From positions 1 through 64,000 of the forward strand of contig DAOUJL010000052.1 of assembly GCA_034422735.1 (NCBI GenBank): a stretch of DNA of 64,000 nucleotides, read 5' to 3'. This DNA comes from CATOSD01 sp034422735. GTDB taxonomy: Bacteria > Chloroflexota > Dehalococcoidia > Lucifugimonadales > CATOSD01. Below are positions 57,327-64,000 of the stretch, piece by piece; position 1 is the first letter of the stretch; every line of letters starts with the position of its first letter. The notes beneath the pieces are model-generated. The model saw only the letters and a list, made by a program, of their open reading frames with translations, ran no database searches and had not been told where the DNA came from. Position numbers and translations under genes: made by a program.

Positions 57327-59051
57327 TCAGTGTCGCCAGACTACGGGGTACTGTAGCGACCGAAACACAGGGCCGGCCTCCCCGTGGTGCGCCTCTACAA
57401 GGTAAACCACCTGCCCTGCGGTTGCCCTGGTGGTTGTGAACTCGTAGGTATTGTCCGGGGTCCTGTGCTGGGCGAGCAACGTTTTGGTGCCGTCCGCCCC
57501 GAGTGCGTAGAGCCGGTATTCGTGATAGTACCAATCGTCGCCGCCGTTCCAGACTTGGGCCTTAATCTTGACCGTGTCACCTGCGCGCGGGTTTTCGTTC
57601 TGGAACGTTAGGCTTACCCAGGGTTCATCTGTGTCGGCCGTTATGGTGATGCGTATCGGCACCACGTCATCCAGTACGTTGTCGGCGTTGTCTTCGTGGT
57701 CGTGCTTGTCGGTAACTCGTAGCCGCAGATCGAGGTGCTTGGGGCCACTTACGAACTTCCGCGCGATATCGCCATACGGGGCCACCACCAACTGGACGGC
57801 ATTGCCCACGAAAGGCAGCGAAGTGGGTACGAGCTTGAAGTTGTCGCTTCCCGCCCCCTCTAGCGAGTATTCCATCTGGTCGTGGTCTGATCCGAACACA
57901 GGGATTGGCGACCCTACTTTGGTGTTGTAGCGTGCCAAGCGGTACACGGTGGCGTGGTACCCGAAGTGCGGTTGGGCGTTTATATGCAGGTCGCCCACCT
58001 GGAAGACGAACCGCTTAACCTCGCTGGTGACCGTCTTGTCGGGAGTGAGCGGCTTCCATGGCCCGTTCAGGGGATTATCATCCCAACCAGACGGCTTACT
58101 CTGGCGCACGTGGCCCTTGAGGTGGACCTGCACGATGTAAGTGCCGGGCTTGGTGAAGACCCATTCCAGGTGCTCGTACTCCCCGGCCTCCATGGGCATC
58201 GAGTTGACGTCGGTGTCGAGGCCGTTCCACACGACCTCTGCCTTGTTGCTTTTCTTCCAGAGGTCGGGTTCCCAGTAGGTGAGCACGTGGGGCAGGTCGG
58301 AGGGACTCGGCCCTATGACCCGCACCGATTCCATCTCGTACTCGAAGGCCGGCAGATGATTGCCTTCTCCATCGATCTCGGGATTCTGCCAGTGATCGTC
58401 GTCCAGCAGGCCGGTGGAGAAGCCCATCACCAGGTCCGAGGGATCGGTGCCGAGGGCGGAGTCTTCCAACCGCAGCCACCAGACCTTGGTTCCGTCGGGC
58501 ACGGCGGCTTTTGGTCCAAGACCCAGAGCCGGGCGGACCTCCCCGTACTTCTCCAGCGAGAGCTTGGTGGTGCTGGCCGCCGCGTTGGTGGCCACCACGT
58601 CCACCTTGTGCTTGTCCTTCACCTGGATGATGGTGGTGCGGACGTCGATGTTGGCATTGAAGCGGGTGGTGACCTCTTTCGTCACTCCGCCGGTGGTCAC
58701 ATCCTTATGCGTGGCCGCGGGCGGGCAGAGGTTGTCGTTCAGGGTGCCAGTGCTGGTGCTGTTGGTCGAAGTCGAATCTGTCGATTGCCAGTAGGCGTCG
58801 AAAAGAGCGTAGTGGCCCTTGCTGACGACCTCATCCGGCTTTTGGGGGAAGTGGTCCTGGCCCGGGCCGCAGAGCTGTGGGGCGGGGGTAGGGGTGGGGA
58901 GCGGAGTGGGGGTGGGATCCCCGCCGCCGCGCTGAGCCTGGACCGGACCGCCGATGCCGGCGACCGCGATCAGGCCGATGACCAGGGCGGCTATCGCCAG
59001 CATCGCCCCGGCGAGTTTCAGTTGCTTGGGCATTTTGGTTAGTGCATCCAT
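57327..59051 (-). CDS. Secreted surface protein with an actinobacterial-type surface-anchor domain
   Basis: A 574-residue exported protein. The signal peptide is LAGAMLAIAALVIGLIAVAG, followed by a Pro/Thr linker (DPTPTPLPTPTPAP) and Ser/Thr-rich TSTNSTSTG. The middle has YEHLEWVFTKPGTYIVQVHL, like the TIGR03769 surface-anchored domain, embedded in a WWLRLEDSALGTDPSDLVMG context. The C-terminal 250 residues carry more beta-sandwich sequence (IRITITADTDEPWVSLTF). It may sit in the cell envelope. It lies directly upstream of the Fn3 protein gene on the same strand. Function unknown. Confidence 0.78.
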   Translation of the reverse strand: MDALTKMPKQLKLAGAMLAIAALVIGLIAVAGIGGPVQAQRGGGDPTPTPLPTPTPAPQLCGPGQDHFPQKPDEVVSKGHYALFDAYWQSTDSTSTNSTSTGTLNDNLCPPAATHKDVTTGGVTKEVTTRFNANIDVRTTIIQVKDKHKVDVVATNAAASTTKLSLEKYGEVRPALGLGPKAAVPDGTKVWWLRLEDSALGTDPSDLVMGFSTGLLDDDHWQNPEIDGEGNHLPAFEYEMESVRVIGPSPSDLPHVLTYWEPDLWKKSNKAEVVWNGLDTDVNSMPMEAGEYEHLEWVFTKPGTYIVQVHLKGHVRQSKPSGWDDNPLNGPWKPLTPDKTVTSEVKRFVFQVGDLHINAQPHFGYHATVYRLARYNTKVGSPIPVFGSDHDQMEYSLEGAGSDNFKLVPTSLPFVGNAVQLVVAPYGDIARKFVSGPKHLDLRLRVTDKHDHEDNADNVLDDVVPIRITITADTDEPWVSLTFQNENPRAGDTVKIKAQVWNGGDDWYYHEYRLYALGADGTKTLLAQHRTPDNTYEFTTTRATAGQVVYLVEAHHGEAGPVFRSLQYPVVWRH

Positions 59052-59281
59052 CGTCTCTTCTTTGTCTCTCCTTGGCTGGTCTTGCCTTCAACCTGATACT
59101 TTCTCTCAATAGATGACACGGCTTCGATTACAAATAGGCTTGTATTGCATCTCTCAAAGGCAGTAAATTCTGAGACCTAGTATTGAAGCCGACAGATATA
59201 CTAGCATTTAAGCTGTGTACGACCTGTGTACTTCAACCACTTTTAGGCATCAGTTTGGTGACAGTTTTTGAGGAACGATAG

Positions 59282-61663
59282 ATGCAGCATCCGGACTGCC
59301 GGGACGAGGAGATACGAACACTGCGGGACCGCCTTTCCCGCCTGAGCCGGGCCAGCCTGCGCATCACCGAGGACCTGGACTTCGACAAGGTACTGCAGGA
59401 CGTGGTGGACGGCGCCAGGGCGCTCACGGACTCACGCTACGCGGCGATAACCGTCTTTGTGGAGGGCGGGCAACCGTCCGACTTCATAGTCTCCGGCCTG
59501 ACCGAGGAGCAGCACCAGGGGCTGTGGAACATGCCAGAGGGACGGGGATTCTTCGAGTATCTAAGCGGGCTTCGGGAACCGCTCCGGGTCTCGAACATAG
59601 ACGGCCACCTCAGGGCGTTGAACATGCCCGACTTCATGCCCCCGGTTCCGGCGACCGCCCTGCTGGTGGCCCCGGTCCGCCACCAGGGGGTCGGGGTCGG
59701 CACGATCTACCTTGCCCATGAGGCGGAGGGACGGGAGTTCAGCGGGGAGGACGAGGACACCCTGGTCATGTTCGCCTCGCAGGCGGCCATGGCCATCGCC
59801 AACGCCCGCAGGCACCGGGAGGAGCGGCGGGCCAGGGCCGACCTGGAGGCGCTGATCGACACCTCCCCGGTGGGGGTGGTGGTCTTCGATGCCCTGACCG
59901 GACTGCCCAAGTCGTTCAACCGGGAGGCCCGAAGGATTACCGAGAGCCTGTGCAACCCCGACCAGGCGCCCGAGGACCTGCTGGACGTGATGACGTTCCG
60001 GCGGGCCGACGGGAGGCAGGTCTCGCTGCGGGAGTTTCCCATGACCCAGCTGCTCAGCACCGGCGAGACGCTGCGGGCCGAAGAGATCGTCATGCAGGCG
60101 CCCGACGGCAGGAGCGTCACCGTGCTGCTCAACGCCACGCCCATTCTCTCGGATGGAGGCTCGGTGGAGTCCGTGGTGGTGACCATGCAGGACATGGCCG
60201 ACGTGTTGGAGACGGAGCGGATGCGGGCCGAATTCCTGGGCCTGGTGAGCCACGAGTTGAGGGAACCGCTCACCTCCATCAAGGGTTCGGCGGTCAACCT
60301 GCGAGAGTCGCTGGACTCCCTGGACAAGGCGGAGGTGCTCCAGTTTGTCCGCATCATCGAGTCCCAGTCCGACCGGATGCGGGACCTCATAGGCGAGCTG
60401 CTGGACGTGGCCCGCATCAAGACCGGTTCGCTGTCCGTGGCCCCCGAACCGGCCGAGGTGGTCGCCCTGGTGGACGAAGCCAGAAACGCCTTCCTCACGA
60501 GCGGCCGGGGCAGAGACATCGTTCTCGACCTGGAACCTGAGCTGCCCCGGGTGATGGCGGACAGTCGGCGCGTCGTCCAGGTGCTGGGCAACCTGCTGTC
60601 CAACGCGGCCCGGTACTCGCCGGAGTCCTCCGCCATCCGGCTGGGCGGCGCGCTGGAGGGCGACTGCGTGGCGCTCTCCGTGGCCGACCAGGGGCGCGGA
60701 GTGGAGCCGGAACGCCTGCCCCTGCTGTTCCGCAAGCCCTCCCCCTTCGACGGCGACGGCCTGCATCCGGCGGACGGGTCGGGCCTGGGTCTCGCCATCT
60801 GCAAGGGAATCGTGGAGGCCCACGGGGGGCGCATCTGGGCGGAGAGCGAAGGCGTGGGCATGGGCAGCCGGTTCACCTTCACCCTGCCCGTGGCCGAAGG
60901 TGCGGCGGCCGGTACGGCCCTCCGTTCCGGCCGCGACCAGCCGGGGACGGGGGCGCAGGTCCGCATTCTGGTGGTGGACGACGACCCGATGACGCTGCGC
61001 AACGTCCGCGACAGCCTCACCAGGGCGGGCTACTCCACTCTGGTCACCGGCGATCCCGAAGACGCCCTCCGGCTGTTCGAGTCCGAACGGCCCGATCTGG
61101 TTCTGCTGGACCTGCTGTTTCCGAGCAGCGATGGCATAGAGTTGATGGGCCACATGCTGCGGGTCAGGGAAGTGCCTGTCATTTTTCTGTCCGCGTACGG
61201 GCGGGAGGAGACGGTGGTCAGGGCGCTGGACTCCGGCGCCGTCGACTACATGGTCAAGCCCTTTTCTCCCACCGAGCTGGCGGCCCGGGTCCGGAGGGCG
61301 CTGCGCCGGCCGCTGGCCCGACCGCCCGGTGAGCCGTCCGCCCCCTTCGTGCTGGGGGACCTGACCCTGGACTACGCCAGGCGCGCGGTGAGCGTGGCCG
61401 GACGGCCGGTCAGCCTCACTCCCACCGAGTACAATCTGCTCTACGAGCTGTCCATCAACGCCGGGCTGGTGCTGACTTTCGACCACCTGCTGGACCGCGT
61501 CTGGGGGCCGGGGCACCTGGGAGACAGGAGAAACCTGCGAACCTACGTGAGGCGGCTGCGGCGCAAACTGGGCGAGAAGGGCGACCGCCCCACGTACATC
61601 TTCCCCGTGCACCGCGTCGGTTACCGCCTGGGCGAGCCCGCGGAGCCTGCCGAGCCAGAATGA
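59282..61663 (+). CDS. One-piece two-component regulator (GAF-PAS-HisKA-HATPase-REC-winged helix)
   Basis: A 793-residue protein joining a histidine kinase and an OmpR-type regulator. GAF domain 30-175 (ALTDSRYAAITVFVEGG), PAS-like 185-305 (VVTMQDMADVLETERMR), HisKA with H324 (SHELREPLTSIKGS), HATPase_c 420-535 (VLGNLLSNAARYS, DGSGLGLAICKGIVEAHGG), receiver 561-675 with D566-D568, phospho-acceptor D610 and K659, and a Trans_reg_C winged helix 690-790 (LTPTEYNLLYEL, LRTYVRRLRRKLGEK). No membrane segment, so it senses a cytoplasmic signal. It is divergent from the two surface protein genes, which makes them candidate targets. GAGGAACGATAG precedes the ATG. Confidence 0.93.
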   Translation: MQHPDCRDEEIRTLRDRLSRLSRASLRITEDLDFDKVLQDVVDGARALTDSRYAAITVFVEGGQPSDFIVSGLTEEQHQGLWNMPEGRGFFEYLSGLREPLRVSNIDGHLRALNMPDFMPPVPATALLVAPVRHQGVGVGTIYLAHEAEGREFSGEDEDTLVMFASQAAMAIANARRHREERRARADLEALIDTSPVGVVVFDALTGLPKSFNREARRITESLCNPDQAPEDLLDVMTFRRADGRQVSLREFPMTQLLSTGETLRAEEIVMQAPDGRSVTVLLNATPILSDGGSVESVVVTMQDMADVLETERMRAEFLGLVSHELREPLTSIKGSAVNLRESLDSLDKAEVLQFVRIIESQSDRMRDLIGELLDVARIKTGSLSVAPEPAEVVALVDEARNAFLTSGRGRDIVLDLEPELPRVMADSRRVVQVLGNLLSNAARYSPESSAIRLGGALEGDCVALSVADQGRGVEPERLPLLFRKPSPFDGDGLHPADGSGLGLAICKGIVEAHGGRIWAESEGVGMGSRFTFTLPVAEGAAAGTALRSGRDQPGTGAQVRILVVDDDPMTLRNVRDSLTRAGYSTLVTGDPEDALRLFESERPDLVLLDLLFPSSDGIELMGHMLRVREVPVIFLSAYGREETVVRALDSGAVDYMVKPFSPTELAARVRRALRRPLARPPGEPSAPFVLGDLTLDYARRAVSVAGRPVSLTPTEYNLLYELSINAGLVLTFDHLLDRVWGPGHLGDRRNLRTYVRRLRRKLGEKGDRPTYIFPVHRVGYRLGEPAEPAEPE

Positions 61664-61699
61664 ACGACCCGGCCGGCCAGAACACCCTCCGAAGTGTGG

Positions 61700-61705
61700 T
61701 ACAAT
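61700..61705 (+). promoter_or_regulatory. -10 box upstream of the dnaG cluster
   Basis: TACAAT at 61700-61705 in a GTGGTACAATGATAC context, matching the -10 boxes at 10417 and 44192. No clear -35 at 17 bases. The first gene of the cluster starts at 61818. Confidence 0.4.
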
Positions 61706-61817
61706 GATACTGCCGTCACCGTTCGTCCCCGCACGCCTGCCAGCCGGCGGCGCGCGCGGCAAGTCATTCCACCGCCTCAAGCACAAGACCCGGCTCTCCG
61801 TATCGAGGCTGCCCTAG

Positions 61818-62075
61818 ATGCCGCCGACCTCCGCAATGGACAAAATCCGCGCGCGCGCCGTGCACAACGCCCAGAAGCGCATCAGCGAGCACCTGGAGGC
61901 GATGCAGCGGGACACCCACGGCCTGGAGTTCGCGCCGTGGCTGGCGGAGGTGGACGAGCTGTGGAAGGGCGTATTCGGCAACATCAACCGGATGAGCGCC
62001 GGCCCCCAGCGGGAGGCGCTGGAGTCCATACGCGAGCTCTGGACGAGCTACATCACCCACTACGGCATTCGCTAG
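61818..62075 (+). CDS. Hypothetical protein upstream of dnaG
   Basis: An 85-residue, mostly helical protein (MDKIRARAVHNAQKRISEHL, GPQREALESIRELWTSYITH). ATG 61836 is an alternative start. I recognise no family. It lies 28 bases upstream of the next small gene, which overlaps dnaG, so the three form an operon. Confidence 0.6.
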   Translation: MPPTSAMDKIRARAVHNAQKRISEHLEAMQRDTHGLEFAPWLAEVDELWKGVFGNINRMSAGPQREALESIRELWTSYITHYGIR

Positions 62076-62109
62076 CCGAGCGCCGTTTCAGACGCCCAGC
62101 GAGGTGAGA

Positions 62110-62451
62110 ATGGCCAACGCGCTCGAACCGGACATGGACCACGCCAGGGAGACCTCGCTGATGGCGCACAGCGTCGTCATCAAGCTGAAGAAGATGGGCC
62201 TGCCCCCGGACTACGACGAGGCGCTGGCGCGCGTGTCCACCGACCTGGGCGACATCTGGGGGTCGCACAAGGCGCTGTGCGAGGGGCTGGAGGACCTGAT
62301 CAGGGGCTCGAGTAGCTGGGAAGAGGTGGGCGACAGCCTGGTTGACCTGCGGGCCAGCATCGACCACTTCTCCTGGCATCTGGCCAACGTCCGCGCCCCG
62401 CTCACCAAGCTGACCAGGTACGCCTACCGCGCCGCCCAGGAGAGCGAATGA
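62110..62451 (+). CDS. Hypothetical protein overlapping dnaG
   Basis: A 113-residue protein, predicted all-helical (HARETSLMAHSVVIKLKKMG, DYDEALARVSTDLGDIWGSH, ASIDHFSWHLANVRAPLTKL). ATG 62110 is chosen, with GCGAGGTGAGA upstream. Its TGA overlaps the dnaG ATG (ATGA), which suggests coordinated translation. Function unknown; not a recognised family. Confidence 0.65.
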   Translation: MANALEPDMDHARETSLMAHSVVIKLKKMGLPPDYDEALARVSTDLGDIWGSHKALCEGLEDLIRGSSSWEEVGDSLVDLRASIDHFSWHLANVRAPLTKLTRYAYRAAQESE

Positions 62452-64000
62452 GCGTAGTAGACGACATAAAGGCCCGGCTCGACATCGTGGACACGGTGTC
62501 CGGCTACGTCGCGCTCCAAAAGGCGGGCCGTAACTTCAAGGCGCTCTGCCCGTTCCACACGGAGAAGACGCCCTCATTCGTGGTCAGCCCCGAGCGCCAG
62601 TCGTGGCGGTGCTTCGGCGCCTGCGCCACCGGCGGCGACGCCTTCTCGTTCGTGATGCGGTCCGAGAACCTGGAGTTCGGCGACGCCCTCAGGCTGCTCG
62701 CCCGCAAGACCGGCGTGGAGCTCGGCCCGGCGTCCGGCGAGAAGCGCGACGGCCTGTACACGGCGAACGCCGAGGCCGCCCGCTTCTACCAGGACGCGCT
62801 GAGGTCGCCGCGGGGCGAGCAGGCCAGGGAGTACCTGAAACAGCGCGGCCTGTCCGCCGAGGCCGCCAAGCGCTTCCAGCTCGGCTACAGCCCGCCGGGC
62901 GACGCGCTCAAGGAGCACCTTGCGCGGCTGGACGTGAGCGAGGACGACGCGCTGAAGGCGGGCCTTCTGCGCGAAAACGAGGAGGGCCGCCCATCCCGCG
63001 ACTTCTTCTACAACCGGCTCATGTTCCCGATACACGACCGCCAGGGGCGGGTGATCGGTTTCGGCGCGCGCGCCCTCGGCGACGCGATGCCCAAGTACAT
63101 CAACACGCCCCAGACGCCCGTGTTCAACAAGAGCGACACCGTCTACGCGCTCCACTTCGCGTCGGAGGGCATCAGGTCGGAGGGCGTCGGCGTGGTGGTG
63201 GAGGGCTACATGGACGCCATCGCGGCGCACGAGTTCGGCTACACCAACGTGGTCGCCTCGATGGGCACCGCGCTCACCGAGCGGCAGGTGGCGCAGCTTC
63301 GCTCGCTCGCGTCGTCGTTCGTGCTCGCGCTGGACGCCGACGCCGCCGGCCAGGAGGCGACGCTGCGCAGCCTGGAGTCGTCGTGGCGCGTCATCAGCCG
63401 GCAGAGCGCGCCCTCCGGCTCGGCGCTGGGCGGCATGATCCTGCGCGAGCCGATCACGCTGCGAATCGCGCCGCTGCCCGCCGGCACCGACCCGGACGCG
63501 CTCATACGCAGCGACAAAGAAGCATGGGAGCGCGTCATAGAGCAAGCGACTCCCCTGGTGGAGTACCTCGTCCCCGCGATGGCCTCGCGGTTCGACCTGA
63601 GCACCGGGCAGGGCAAGGCGCAGGCGGCCCAGGCGGTGTTCCCGTTCATCGCCTCGACCGGCAACGCGTTCGACCAGGAGCGCTACACCCGCCTCCTCGC
63701 CGACGCGCTCGGCGTCTCCAGGGAGGCGCTGCTCGCCAGCGTGTCGCCCGCGCGCGCCGCGCCGGCAGGCAGGCCCGCCCCGCGACGCCGGGACTCCGCC
63801 GCGCCGGGCATGAGCGCCGGCAGGCTGGCGGTCAATCCCAGCCGCTCGCTCGACGACTACACGCTGCTGCTGCTGCTGAACAGGCCGGAGTTGCGAGAGT
63901 TCGCCCGGGAAGTCCCCCCGGAACTGTTCCGGCACACCGAGGACCGCGAGCTGTTCCGGCGGCTGCTGAACGCCGGCACGGTGGAGCAGGTCGGGGAGGA
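62448..64000 (+). CDS. dnaG: DNA primase DnaG (partial, runs off the window)
   Basis: 517 codons of bacterial primase, continuing past the end. The CHC2 zinc finger has C34, H37, C55 and C59 (CPFHTEKTPSF; RCFGACATGGD), where the last pair has three instead of two residues between cysteines. The catalytic core shows RDFFYNRLMFPIHDRQGRVIGFG and KYINTPQTPVF, and TOPRIM parts are VVVEGYMDAIAAHE and FVLALDADAAGQEA. A linker rich in Pro, Arg and Ala follows (APAGRPAPRRR), then the start of the helicase-binding domain. It makes primers at the replication fork. Confidence 0.95.
   Translation, partial: MSVVDDIKARLDIVDTVSGYVALQKAGRNFKALCPFHTEKTPSFVVSPERQSWRCFGACATGGDAFSFVMRSENLEFGDALRLLARKTGVELGPASGEKRDGLYTANAEAARFYQDALRSPRGEQAREYLKQRGLSAEAAKRFQLGYSPPGDALKEHLARLDVSEDDALKAGLLRENEEGRPSRDFFYNRLMFPIHDRQGRVIGFGARALGDAMPKYINTPQTPVFNKSDTVYALHFASEGIRSEGVGVVVEGYMDAIAAHEFGYTNVVASMGTALTERQVAQLRSLASSFVLALDADAAGQEATLRSLESSWRVISRQSAPSGSALGGMILREPITLRIAPLPAGTDPDALIRSDKEAWERVIEQATPLVEYLVPAMASRFDLSTGQGKAQAAQAVFPFIASTGNAFDQERYTRLLADALGVSREALLASVSPARAAPAGRPAPRRRDSAAPGMSAGRLAVNPSRSLDDYTLLLLLNRPELREFAREVPPELFRHTEDRELFRRLLNAGTVEQVGE

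Overview
The window is about 64 kb of GC-rich bacterial DNA carrying mostly metabolic and surface genes. No rRNA or complete marker set is present, so the host is inferred. The gene mix suggests Chloroflexota, probably a Dehalococcoidia/SAR202-like lineage: a GldA/GldG/DUF4340-type ABC locus, HtrA-like protease fused to RCC1-like repeats, CaiB, acyl-CoA dehydrogenase and enoyl-CoA hydratase genes, LutABC, LLM flavin enzymes, and many intergenic palindromes of a CACCCCCATCCTAACC type.

Layout. Positions 1-5320 are the end of an integrated element, now decaying: a broken IS3-family insertion sequence, remnants of a phage/plasmid primase and a D5-like helicase, an AlpA regulator, an intrinsic terminator and a P4-type tyrosine integrase abutting the 3' end of a selenocysteine tRNA gene (selC). 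5.5-10.4 kb holds thioredoxin, a lipoprotein, cysteine desulfurase and a two-gene DUF4365 locus damaged by a 23-bp tandem duplication. 10.4-16.3 kb is a gliding-type ABC exporter operon followed by cinA. 16.3-20.4 kb is a minus-strand cluster of a TPP enzyme, an amidohydrolase, a glutaredoxin-DinB fusion and a nitroreductase. 20.4-27.7 kb holds enoyl-CoA hydratases, an LLM enzyme, cupin, gamma-glutamyltransferase and a PPOX protein. 27.7-34.6 kb holds the protease-RCC1 protein, an inserted aspartic-protease cassette, lutABC and an EVE protein. 34.7-41.9 kb holds M14 peptidase, methyltransferase, tRNA-Glu, argC, a PLD-family nuclease gene with an internal stop and a NYN protein. 42.3-53.2 kb holds a fused NCS2 permease, clpC, acyl-CoA/CoA-transferase genes, thioredoxin-reductase-like protein, threonine dehydratase and RidA. 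53.2-64 kb holds a second aspartic-protease cassette, two large secreted proteins, a one-piece two-component regulator, and dnaG running off the end.

Main discovery. The gene at 18977-19729 (minus) becomes a complete glutaredoxin-DinB fusion only if an in-frame TGA at codon 14 is read as selenocysteine. That TGA replaces the first Cys of the glutaredoxin CxxC site (UATC). It is followed at the expected distance by a small hairpin with a G in its apical loop, as in bacterial SECIS elements, and tRNA-Sec is encoded 14 kb away. 

Other notable points: a two-gene cassette (96-residue protein plus retropepsin-like aspartic protease) present twice, once between two copies of the 3' end of lutC; about twenty copies of a dispersed palindrome, one inserted in frame in lutA and two supplying stop codons; an LLM gene whose only well-placed start is ATT.
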